Of a stretch of 64,000 nucleotides of DNA, positions 1-7,351 are shown piece by piece. The stretch covers positions 25,828-89,827 of the forward strand of contig JAKOVI010000064.1 of assembly GCA_029782135.1 (NCBI GenBank). Reading direction: 5' to 3'. This DNA comes from Bacillota bacterium (GTDB lineage: Bacteria > Bacillota > UBA4882 > UBA10575). The notes under the pieces are model-generated. The model made no database searches. It saw only the letters and a list, made by a program, of their open reading frames with translations, and was not told the DNA's origin. Position numbers and translations under genes: made by a program. The number at the start of each line of letters is the position of its first letter. Within the stretch, counting starts at the first letter, position 1.

Positions 1-267
1 GACGGAACCCTTGTGCTCACCGGTTTGCTCCCCATCCGCGCCCTGCTGTTGTTCCTGATAAGCCTGAAATGCATAAACGCACGCTTTTTCTACACCGAAA
101 TTTTCTACCAAATCGATTAATCTGGTATACTCATTCCGGCGAGCTTCCGCGTGCGTTTGCCAGAAAACCGGGTCAGAAGTAAGTTCACTGGTTAACAGAT
201 CTTGTTTGGCCAGGCTTTTGAAGCGCTTTAAGGCCCGCAACAGATCCTCCTTTTCAACCGGAACCAT
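1..267 (-). CDS. Hypothetical protein, N-terminal part (cut by window edge)
   Basis: An open frame runs leftward from an ATG at 267 for 89 codons and leaves the window still open. The start follows a purine-rich AGGGGG about 8 nt upstream. The visible product begins MVPVEKEDLLRALKRF and is hydrophilic and charged, with a Gln/Gly-rich stretch near residue 75; no signal peptide or membrane segment is visible. I do not recognise the family. The C-terminus is missing, so the length is unknown. It reads in the same direction as the small gene at 347-559. Confidence 0.6.
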   Translation of the reverse strand, partial: MVPVEKEDLLRALKRFKSLAKQDLLTSELTSDPVFWQTHAEARRNEYTRLIDLVENFGVEKACVYAFQAYQEQQQGADGEQTGEHKGSV

Positions 268-346
268 GGCGCATTCCCCCTTTTTTTAAATCTATACTAA
301 TATTTCTCTACTTTATTGTTACTTCCTCCTCCCTTCCCTTTCTTTT

Positions 347-559
347 TTACTCCCGGGTGGTCAGGTCAAAGACATAGTAGGATTGATTATCAAACTCCAT
401 GTGGTAACAGGAGCACGGAATCCCGTTCTGGTTAAAGACGCCGATCAATTCCGCCTCCCCGGCTAAGATTTTTTCTCTAATTAAGTCATCGGTCAGTTCG
501 ACGCGCTTCTCCACCGGATCTTCCAATCTTTTCGTGGGGAATGGTATGATTTTTCCCAT
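347..559 (-). CDS. Small hypothetical protein, 70 aa
   Basis: The start ATG is preceded by GGGAG at a sensible distance. The product is acidic and soluble, opening MGKIIPFPTKRLED and ending with an aromatic stretch (SYYVFDLTTRE) preceded by a CSCYHMEF segment with two cysteines two residues apart. No family is recognised. It sits between a hypothetical gene (1-267) and the MgtC-like gene, all on the minus strand with short gaps, so co-transcription is possible. Confidence 0.6.
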   Translation of the reverse strand: MGKIIPFPTKRLEDPVEKRVELTDDLIREKILAGEAELIGVFNQNGIPCSCYHMEFDNQSYYVFDLTTRE

Positions 560-612
560 TGTTTCGTCTCCCTTCTTCTTGGCTTTCTTTAGCTTAAGTT
601 AGCGGGAAACAA

Positions 613-1257
613 CTATTCCCATTTTACACTAAAGATGTCAGGCAATGCAGACAGTTCCGCGATAATCTTCTCTTTAGCGATATTATGTCCCTTTACTTGC
701 AAGGAAATAAGCGCTTTTTCCTTTTCTTCTTCAATTTCCAGATTTATACTGGTGATACTGACGCCGTGTTTGCCTAAAACTTGACAGAAAGCCGCCAGCG
801 TCCCGGGTTGATCGGCAAGGGTGGCCTGAATTCGCCCCATTTGCCGCCCGATGAATTTTTTACCGAAATCATCGAGGAAGACAAGGACCAAAACGGCAAT
901 GATCGTCGTAACCCCTGCGGCCAGGTAAAAGCCGCTGCCAACCGCGAGGCCAATCCCGGCCACCACCCAAAGGCTGGCTGCCGTGGTGAGCCCGCGTACA
1001 CTCGTTCCTTCCCGTAAAATTGTCCCGGCTCCTAAAAAACCGATGCCGCTGACCACTTGGGCGGCCAACCGGGCCGGGTCGCGACTCTGTATCCCCGTAA
1101 ACCCGTAAAGAGAGATTAACATGACCAGACAGGAACCTAACGAGACGAGGATATGCGTCCGTAAGCCCGCCGGCCGTCCATGCTGTTCTCTTTCCAGACC
1201 AATGAGGGCCCCGAACAGTGTGGCAACTACCAACCTTAGCAGCAAGGTGATCTCCAT
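613..1257 (-). CDS. MgtC/SapB family membrane protein with C-terminal ACT-like domain
   Basis: The N-terminal half (about residues 1-135) is the MgtC-family membrane domain with four or five hydrophobic segments. Family signatures include GALIGLEREQHGRPAGLRTH near the N-terminus and VSGIGFLGAGTILREG in the middle. The C-terminal 75 residues look like an ACT-type regulatory fold (LADQPGTLAAFCQVLGKHG). MgtC proteins modulate membrane ATPase or Mg2+ homeostasis functions in other bacteria; the substrate here is not evident. An upstream in-frame ATG at 1263 abuts the AAGGGGAG ribosome binding site, so the second ATG at 1257, 6 nt after it, is preferred. Confidence 0.85.
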   Translation of the reverse strand: MEITLLLRLVVATLFGALIGLEREQHGRPAGLRTHILVSLGSCLVMLISLYGFTGIQSRDPARLAAQVVSGIGFLGAGTILREGTSVRGLTTAASLWVVAGIGLAVGSGFYLAAGVTTIIAVLVLVFLDDFGKKFIGRQMGRIQATLADQPGTLAAFCQVLGKHGVSITSINLEIEEEKEKALISLQVKGHNIAKEKIIAELSALPDIFSVKWE

Positions 1258-1360
1258 CTTCATCTCCCCTTAACTATCTTACGATTTTAACGGTGAATTC
1301 TTTTCTCTTTTTCGTTTCCATTTTTATCCGCGCTTACCGGTACTTTGATCCACAAGCACC

Positions 1361-1390
1361 AGTAAAGAAAAAGCTGCCTTGAAGGCAGCT
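1361..1390 (-). terminator. Intrinsic terminator after the zinc-ribbon gene
   Basis: A perfect stem built from AGCTGCCTT and AAGGCAGCT lies at 1372-1390. On the minus strand it is followed by TTTTTCTTT (1361-1371). It lies 12 nt past the stop of the gene ending at 1403. Confidence 0.85.
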
Positions 1391-1402
1391 GACGATTCCG
1401 GA

Positions 1403-1780
1403 TCAACTCTTTGTCAGATTGGTTGAACCGCAATGCGGACAACGTTCCGCCTCCCAGTCGACGGTATCATGGCAACGCAGGCATTCTTTCTTCACCGATT
1501 GGCGGCAAAAGGGACAAAAGGCTAAAATCGTATGGATCTTCTTCTTACAATGCGGACAGGCCGCCAACTCACCTTTCGGCCGGGACATGAGATAAATACC
1601 CATCAGCAACAGGGCGGCGAAAAGCGCCGCGCCCACCCCCGGGGTCAAAAGAATAATCACCGGCATGAACGCCCACATGAGCCAGGTATAATCGCGCGCC
1701 CTGGCATCGCGGTAAAGATAGAAGACTAGTCCGGCGACCAGCACCACCCTGATGATTAAAGAGACCACTACCGGCTCCAT
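1403..1780 (-). CDS. Membrane protein with C-terminal double zinc ribbon
   Basis: The N-terminal 65 residues hold two or three hydrophobic segments. They are followed by a cytosolic tail with cysteine knuckles arranged as CPHCKK, CPFCRQ, CLRCHD and CPHCGS, the pattern of two tandem zinc ribbons. Such proteins are common and functionally obscure; a role in protein or nucleic-acid contacts at the membrane is only inference. The in-frame GTG at 1789 overlaps the GAGGGAG ribosome binding site, so the ATG at 1780 is preferred. The gene follows ynbB by about 40 nt and ends in a terminator. Confidence 0.8.
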   Translation of the reverse strand: MEPVVVSLIIRVVLVAGLVFYLYRDARARDYTWLMWAFMPVIILLTPGVGAALFAALLLMGIYLMSRPKGELAACPHCKKKIHTILAFCPFCRQSVKKECLRCHDTVDWEAERCPHCGSTNLTKS

Positions 1781-1823
1781 CGCAATCACTCCCTCAGGTT
1801 TAACAATATTTCAATATTCCTGA

Positions 1824-3089
1824 TTAGTCGGCCAATTTCCTGCTTTCGACATCACCTTTTAACCGTTCAAGGATGTAAATAAGGCTCAGCTTCGCGTGGA
1901 GGTAAGAAAGGCAGCCCTGGACGAAAAGGCTGTACGGCGGCTTAAACGGCCCGTCGGCCGTCAACTCGCTGGTCGAACCGTTGATAAAGGTCCCGGCCGC
2001 CATGATAATTTTCGTTTGGTACCCGGGCATCGGCGCCGGTTCCGGCCGGAGATAACTGTCCACCGGCGAACTCTGTTGCAGACTAGCACAGACGGCCAGC
2101 AACCGCTCGGGCGTATCCAGATCGATCCGCTGGATCACATCGGTCCTCTCCGCCTCCGCCGCCGGGTGGACGTTATAACCCAGGCGGGTAAAGACATGGG
2201 CAAAGAGGGCGGCGGTTTTCAGCATCTCAAAGACCCGGTGCGGCGCGGCAAACAACCCCTGGAAAAACAGGCGGAGATTGATCAACGACGGTCCAACCTC
2301 GCCGCCCAGCCCGGGCGCATATAAACGGCTGGCCACCTGCTCAATCAGGTCGGCCCGGCCGGCTATATAACCGCCGGACGGCACCCAACCGCCACCCGGG
2401 TTCTTGATCAAAGAACCGGCGATCAAGTCGGCGCCTACGGCCAACGGTTCTTCCCGCTCCACAAACTCGCCATAGCAATTATCAACAAAGAGCACCGGGG
2501 GCTCAGGCAACTGCCGGAGCATGGCAAAGACCGGCGCCAGTTGTTTATTGGTGAAAGACGGCCGCGCCGCATAGCCGCAGGAACGCTGAAAGGCAACCAT
2601 TTTCGTCCGGGGGGTAAGCGCCGCGCGGAGCCCTTCCTGGTCAATCATTCCCCCGGATAAAAGCGGAACTACCTTCACAGTAACCCCGTACTCCTGCAAA
2701 TTCCCTGGCGCGGCACCGCTCAGCCCCAAGACCGTCCGGAGCGTATCATAGGGCAGCCCGGTCGCAAAGATCAGTTCATCCCCCGGCCGCAAAACCCCAG
2801 AAAAACAAAGGTTAATCGCATGCGTCCCCGAGACAATCTGCTGGCGCACCAGGGCGGCTTCGGCCCCAAGGGCACGGGCAAACACCCGTTCCAGCGTCTC
2901 CCGGCCCAAGTCGGCATACCCGTAACCGGTGGAAGTAGTAAAATGGTGCGTGCCAACCCGCTCTTCCTTAAAGGCATTCAACACTTTGGCCTGGTTAAAG
3001 AGGGCGGTTTCTTCAAATTCGGCAAACCGCGGCCCCAAGGCTTCCTCGGATTCTCTGACAAACTCCTGGATGCTCCGGTCGTTAATCAT
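1824..3089 (-). CDS. ynbB: Methionine gamma-lyase family PLP enzyme (YnbB / aluminium-resistance family)
   Basis: About 420 residues, full length for this fold-type I PLP family (Met_gamma_lyase, formerly called aluminium resistance protein). The pyridoxal-phosphate lysine is probably in DLIAGSLIKNPGGGW, followed by VPSGGYIAGR. The family is a predicted C-S lyase with no settled physiological substrate. In Bacillus subtilis it lies near hfq and miaA, and here it is also in that neighbourhood. The ATG at 3089 overlaps the end of the upstream pheA-like gene by 8 nt, so translation is probably coupled. Confidence 0.88.
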   Translation of the reverse strand: MINDRSIQEFVRESEEALGPRFAEFEETALFNQAKVLNAFKEERVGTHHFTTSTGYGYADLGRETLERVFARALGAEAALVRQQIVSGTHAINLCFSGVLRPGDELIFATGLPYDTLRTVLGLSGAAPGNLQEYGVTVKVVPLLSGGMIDQEGLRAALTPRTKMVAFQRSCGYAARPSFTNKQLAPVFAMLRQLPEPPVLFVDNCYGEFVEREEPLAVGADLIAGSLIKNPGGGWVPSGGYIAGRADLIEQVASRLYAPGLGGEVGPSLINLRLFFQGLFAAPHRVFEMLKTAALFAHVFTRLGYNVHPAAEAERTDVIQRIDLDTPERLLAVCASLQQSSPVDSYLRPEPAPMPGYQTKIIMAAGTFINGSTSELTADGPFKPPYSLFVQGCLSYLHAKLSLIYILERLKGDVESRKLAD

Positions 3090-3951
3090 CAAATAATGCT
3101 TCCTCTCTTTCCCTCCGGGGATAACTCCCTAATATTCTTTTCCACCCGCCGGTTTTTCTGACATACGCCTCGATCTGAGCAAAAGCCGCCTTCAGCCGCG
3201 GTTCCGAACGGTGCCCCTCCATCTCGAAGAGGATCACATAATCCTGGGGCCGGATCTTGTACGGCCTCGACTGGACAAACGTCAAATCAATCTCGTTTTC
3301 CATAAACGCTTTGCTGATGGCATAGAGTTGGCCCGGATGATTGACCCCGAATCTGACCGCCAGCAAAGTCCGGTCCTTCCCGGTCGGCGGCGTATCCGTC
3401 AAGCCGCAGACGAAAAAGCGGGTCTGGTTCGTCTGGTAATCCTCCATCTGGTCCTGGATGATCCGCAGTCCGTACTGGCGGGCGGTCCGCGGCGAACAAA
3501 GCGCAGCGATCCGCTCATCCTGCGCCGCCCGGGCTGCCGCTTCCGCAGTCGAGGCCACCGGGATCTGGGGCAAATCGGCAAAGGCGGCGCTCAAGTGCGC
3601 CGCGCATTGGTTAAGCGCGGAAGGATGCGACAGGATCTCCCTGATCTGCGCTTGCTCACCGCTCCGGCTGGCCAAGACATGCCGGACCGCGACGTGCACT
3701 TCATCGCAGACTTTCACAAAATCATGCTTCTCGATGAGCAGATCAAAAGTAATCCCAATGATCCCGTCGACCATATTCTCAGCCGGAAGGACCACCCGGT
3801 CAACCTGGTGATTCTCCAACTGCTCCAGGCAGCCCAAGATCGTCGAGAAACCAATCTCCGGCCGGGCTCCTTCACCCATAACCCGGCGGCTGTATAGGAG
3901 GGCTGCCTCCTCGGAAAAAGTTCCTTTTGGTCCAAGCGTTACTATCCGCAT
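3082..3951 (-). CDS. pheA: Prephenate dehydratase-like protein with ACT domain
   Basis: Prephenate dehydratase converts prephenate to phenylpyruvate in phenylalanine synthesis. The N-terminus has LGPKGTFSEEAA and the catalytic-lobe motif TNQTRFFVCG, and the C-terminal third is an ACT domain. Two motifs deviate from the usual family. The PxENS motif reads PAENMVDGIIG, with Met where Ser is usual. The ACT-domain ESRP motif involved in phenylalanine sensing reads QSRP. It may be a feedback-altered enzyme or a paralogue with another role. It is translationally overlapped with ynbB and follows a terminator after hfq, so it likely has its own promoter. Confidence 0.8.
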   Translation of the reverse strand: MRIVTLGPKGTFSEEAALLYSRRVMGEGARPEIGFSTILGCLEQLENHQVDRVVLPAENMVDGIIGITFDLLIEKHDFVKVCDEVHVAVRHVLASRSGEQAQIREILSHPSALNQCAAHLSAAFADLPQIPVASTAEAAARAAQDERIAALCSPRTARQYGLRIIQDQMEDYQTNQTRFFVCGLTDTPPTGKDRTLLAVRFGVNHPGQLYAISKAFMENEIDLTFVQSRPYKIRPQDYVILFEMEGHRSEPRLKAAFAQIEAYVRKTGGWKRILGSYPRREREEALFDD

Positions 3952-3975
3952 CCTAACCCGCCTCGTTCTTGGTAT

Positions 3976-4006
3976 TAAAAAAGGGCAGGCTTTGCTACCC
4001 TTTTTT
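3976..4006 (-). terminator. Probable terminator between hfq and pheA-like gene
   Basis: On the minus strand GGGTAG, a six-base loop and CTGCCC (one G-U pair) at 3983-4000 are followed by TTTTTT. It is about 135 nt downstream of the hfq stop. The T-rich flanks on both strands could make it bidirectional. Confidence 0.6.
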
Positions 4007-4134
4007 CTGATTGAATTGGTTCTTGCGTCCTCCTCATTCTCTGTTTTTTGGCCATCTTTTCTTTATCCTTTTGACCATCTTTTATTTATGGAGATCCGCA
4101 AGTAACTTCTGTCCGTCCGTTTCCTTCCGCGCGC

Positions 4135-4377
4135 TTATTCGACCCTTGTTTCCCCGCTAAACTCGCGCAAGGGCCGCGCCGGAATGATCGTGGAAATCGC
4201 ATGTTTATATACCAATTCGGGTTTACCTTCACAATCAATGATCAAAGTAAAATTATCAAACCCTCTGACCAAACCGCGAATTTGGAACCCGTTGACCAGG
4301 TAAACAGTGATCGGGACACTCTCTTTCCGTACTTGGTTTAAGAATCCATCCTGTAAATTAATGACCGGTTTACTCAT
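4135..4377 (-). CDS. hfq: RNA chaperone Hfq
   Basis: The 80-residue product matches bacterial Hfq in length and sequence. It has [20 protein letters not shown] at the N-terminal Sm1 motif, [15 protein letters not shown], and a Sm2 motif ending in [10 protein letters not shown]. Hfq forms a hexameric ring that pairs small RNAs with mRNAs. The ATG follows GGAGGTGTA. The gene is the last of the miaB-mutS-mutL-miaA-hfq series and lies 44 nt after miaA, the same order as in many Bacillota. Confidence 0.97.
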   Translation of the reverse strand: MSKPVINLQDGFLNQVRKESVPITVYLVNGFQIRGLVRGFDNFTLIIDCEGKPELVYKHAISTIIPARPLREFSGETRVE

Positions 4378-4421
4378 AACATTACACCTCCATAATATAA
4401 CAGAAACCAGGGTTCATTTGT

Positions 4422-5372
4422 TTATCTACTAATATTCGACATCTTACTGATTCTACCTTCTAAATACTGCAAGATCTTTTCGTAACAATCCTCCTCCTCT
4501 CCGGTTTTCAAGGTAAACCATTGCTCCACCGGTTCACGCCGGAACCAGGTTTCCTGCCGTTTGGCGTAGTTTCTGGTCCTTTTTTTGAGCAATTCCACCG
4601 CTTCAGCCAGCGGCGCCAGCCCCTGCACCACCGGGATCAATTCCTTATATCCCAGGCCCTGCATCGCCGGGAGCTCCAGGCCATAGCCCTTCGCCAGTAA
4701 AGCGGCGACCTCCTCCAGCAAACCCTGGGCGAGCATCTGGTCCACCCGCTCGTTAATCCGGGCATACAATTCATCGCGTGCCCTCGTCAGGCCAAGATAG
4801 ACAGTGTTTGGCGGGAGGACGGTTTGGGCGGCTTTCTGCTGCGCGGAAAAGGGTTTCCCGGTCGCCAGGATCACCTCCAGGGCGCGTAACAGACGCTTCA
4901 GATCCTGGGGATGGATCTTCTCCGCCGCCGCCGGATCAAGCTCCCGCAGCCTTTGATAAAGGACCGCCGGCCCTTCCGTCTCCGCTTCCCGTTTGAGCTC
5001 CGCGCGCAACTCCGGATTCGGGGGCGGGGACGGAAAGATGAAGCCCTGGGTCACAGCCCGGATATAAAGGCCCGTTCCGCCGGTCAGGATCGGCAGGATC
5101 CCTTTGGCGTCCAGCTGCGCCTTCACCCGGTTGTAATGTTCCTGATAATCAACGACGGTAAATAACTGATCGGGCTCCACCAGATCAATGAGATGGTGGG
5201 GTACCCTCCGGCGTTCTTCCAGGGTCGGCTTGGCGGTTCCGATATCCATCCCCCGGTAAACCTGCATTGAATCAGCCGAAAGAATATGGGCGGAAAAGTG
5301 CAAAGCCAGTCTAATCGCCAGTCCGGTTTTCCCGACTGCCGTCGGGCCGACCAGCACGATCAGTGGTAACAT
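4422..5372 (-). CDS. miaA: tRNA dimethylallyltransferase MiaA
   Basis: This enzyme transfers a dimethylallyl group to A37 of tRNAs reading UNN codons. The 316-residue product has the P-loop GPTAVGKTGLAIRLA, SADSMQVYRGMDIGTAKP and HHLIDLVEPDQLF motifs, and the C-terminal KRTRNYAKRQETWFRR signature. The modified base is the substrate for MiaB, encoded three genes upstream in the same operon. The start lies 3 nt beyond the mutL stop, behind GGAGGTAAAAG. Confidence 0.97.
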   Translation of the reverse strand: MLPLIVLVGPTAVGKTGLAIRLALHFSAHILSADSMQVYRGMDIGTAKPTLEERRRVPHHLIDLVEPDQLFTVVDYQEHYNRVKAQLDAKGILPILTGGTGLYIRAVTQGFIFPSPPPNPELRAELKREAETEGPAVLYQRLRELDPAAAEKIHPQDLKRLLRALEVILATGKPFSAQQKAAQTVLPPNTVYLGLTRARDELYARINERVDQMLAQGLLEEVAALLAKGYGLELPAMQGLGYKELIPVVQGLAPLAEAVELLKKRTRNYAKRQETWFRREPVEQWFTLKTGEEEDCYEKILQYLEGRISKMSNISR

Positions 5373-5375
5373 CTT

Positions 5376-7241
5376 TTACCTCCGCTTAAACATCTTTTCG
5401 ATCTCTTCCTTGGGCAGGACGACCATCGTCGGCCGCCCATGCGGACAGGTCTGCGGAATCCTGGCCGCCCGCAGTTTTTGGATTAAGGCCGCCCGTTCCT
5501 GGGGCGAAAGGCGTTCCCCGGCTTTCACCGCTTGCCGGCAGGCCATGATCTTCAACATGCGCTCTTTCGGATCCGGCTCCCGCTCCCGTTCGGCGGCGGC
5601 CAATTCATCTAATAAGGTAAGGAATAAGCCCTCGATCTCGTCGACCGCCATCCCCTCCGGGCCGGAACGTAACAGGAGCGCCTCCCCGCCGAACTCCTCA
5701 AACTCCCAGCCCAAATCCAGGAGGAACGCCTGCTGTTCCCGGGCGGTCTGTATTTGCACACTGGATAGTTCCATGGTAAGCGGGGTCAAGAGATACTGCA
5801 TCCGGGGGCGGGTACTGCTCGCCAACTGGTCGTAGATGATCCGTTCATGGGCGGCATGCTGGTCAACGAGCACAAGGGAGCTTCCCTCTTCCCATAATAA
5901 ATAGGTATCAAACAGGCTAAAAATCCCGGTAGCCGGGACCTCCAGCCTGCTTTTTTCCTCCAGTTCGCCCTCATCATCCGAGCCGCTTCTTTCATCCGGC
6001 CCGCCCGCCGGGCTGCTCGCAGCCGGCGGGACAGCCTGTTCACCGGAAGCGGCCGTTTCCGGCGGGGCAACCTTTTTAAATGCCCGGAAAGACAAATGAA
6101 CATCGCGCTTTTCCGGTTCCGTGACGGCGAGCATTAAACCGTCCTCCCCGGCCGCCTCCTCCCTGATCAGCGTGGGCGGTGAACCCGCCGGCCGGTGGAG
6201 CAGTGTTTTGACGGAAGCCGGCGCATAAGACGGAACCCAGGAGCTTTTGATGACATTGGTTTGCAGCCCTTGACGGATAATCTCCAGCACCCCGCGGAAA
6301 ACTTCCTTCTCGTCCTTGAACCGGACCTCCATCTTTGTCGGGTGGACATTGACATCGACCAACGCCGGGGGTAACTCCAACATGAGAATGACAAAGGGAA
6401 AACGGGCGACCGGCAACAAGGTGTCATAGGCTTTTTGGGCGGCGGCGGCAATTAACCGGGAACGGAACAACCGGCGGTTGAGGAAGAAATACTGTTGCCC
6501 GCGGTTCCCCCGCGCGATATTCGGCCGGCCTAAAAAACCGGTAACCCGTAAGGGGCCATAACTCCCTTCAACCGAAAAGAGGTCGGCACAGATCGTCTGG
6601 TTGAAAAGTTGCTGCAGGCAGGCAAACGGCTCGCCGGTGCCTAAGGTATGTACCAACTCCATCTTCTGGTGGGTAAGGCGAAAAGAGATCTCCGGGTAAC
6701 CGAGGGCTATGCTGACCACAAGCTCTTTGATCCTCGCCACTTCCGAAGGGATACTCCGTAAAAACTTCAACCGGGCCGGGGTGTTAAAAAAAAGATCTTC
6801 AACACAGATATTTGTCCCGCGCGGGACCCCCACCGTTTCCGTAGAACGGCGAACGCCCCCTTCGACGAGGATCTTCGTTCCCGGTCTCCCGGAGTCCGTT
6901 GCCGTCTGCAAAGTCGTACGCGAGACCGCGGCAATACTGGAGAGGGCTTCGCCCCGGAAACCGAGGGAAGAGCAGTTCGCCAGGTCGGTAAATTCCCTAA
7001 TCTTACTGGTGGCATGGCGTTCGAAGGCCAGGAGGGCATCTTCCCGCTCCATCCCGGAACCGTCATCGATCACTTGGATCTTTTGCCGTCCGCCGTTTTC
7101 AAGATGTATCTCAATCCGGGTTGCCCCGGCATCGATCGCATTTTCCACCAACTCCTTGACCACCGAAGAAGGCTCTTCAACAACCTCGCCCGCCGCAATC
7201 TGATTAATCGTCACTTCGTCCAGGATCTGGATCTTCGGCAT
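5376..7241 (-). CDS. mutL: DNA mismatch repair endonuclease MutL
   Basis: The N-terminal GHKL ATPase (about residues 1-330) has IAAGEVVEEPSSVVKELVEN, the Asp of IDAGATRIEI, DDGSGM and the GFRGEALSS lid. A Pro/Ala/Gly-rich linker (about 345-440) leads to the dimerisation/endonuclease domain with DQHAAHERI, the ACR motif in ACRQAVKAG and a terminal CPHGRP. These are the metal-binding motifs of nicking MutL proteins found in bacteria without MutH. It follows mutS by 110 nt and precedes miaA by 3 nt. The ATG at 7241 has AGGAGG upstream. Confidence 0.97.
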   Translation of the reverse strand: MPKIQILDEVTINQIAAGEVVEEPSSVVKELVENAIDAGATRIEIHLENGGRQKIQVIDDGSGMEREDALLAFERHATSKIREFTDLANCSSLGFRGEALSSIAAVSRTTLQTATDSGRPGTKILVEGGVRRSTETVGVPRGTNICVEDLFFNTPARLKFLRSIPSEVARIKELVVSIALGYPEISFRLTHQKMELVHTLGTGEPFACLQQLFNQTICADLFSVEGSYGPLRVTGFLGRPNIARGNRGQQYFFLNRRLFRSRLIAAAAQKAYDTLLPVARFPFVILMLELPPALVDVNVHPTKMEVRFKDEKEVFRGVLEIIRQGLQTNVIKSSWVPSYAPASVKTLLHRPAGSPPTLIREEAAGEDGLMLAVTEPEKRDVHLSFRAFKKVAPPETAASGEQAVPPAASSPAGGPDERSGSDDEGELEEKSRLEVPATGIFSLFDTYLLWEEGSSLVLVDQHAAHERIIYDQLASSTRPRMQYLLTPLTMELSSVQIQTAREQQAFLLDLGWEFEEFGGEALLLRSGPEGMAVDEIEGLFLTLLDELAAAEREREPDPKERMLKIMACRQAVKAGERLSPQERAALIQKLRAARIPQTCPHGRPTMVVLPKEEIEKMFKRR

Positions 7242-7351
7242 CCAACATTACCTCCTTCTGACGGGCTTTTCCAAGTAAACACTACTCGTCACTAGTTGCT
7301 TTCCACTCGGATGATATATTCATAGTAGGTCTTTCCAATAAGCCACCCGGC

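Noticed and set aside
3211..3897. A 228-codon plus-strand open frame antisense to the pheA-like gene
   Set aside because: Low-complexity, Arg-rich product with no ribosome binding site; the opposite strand is clearly coding.
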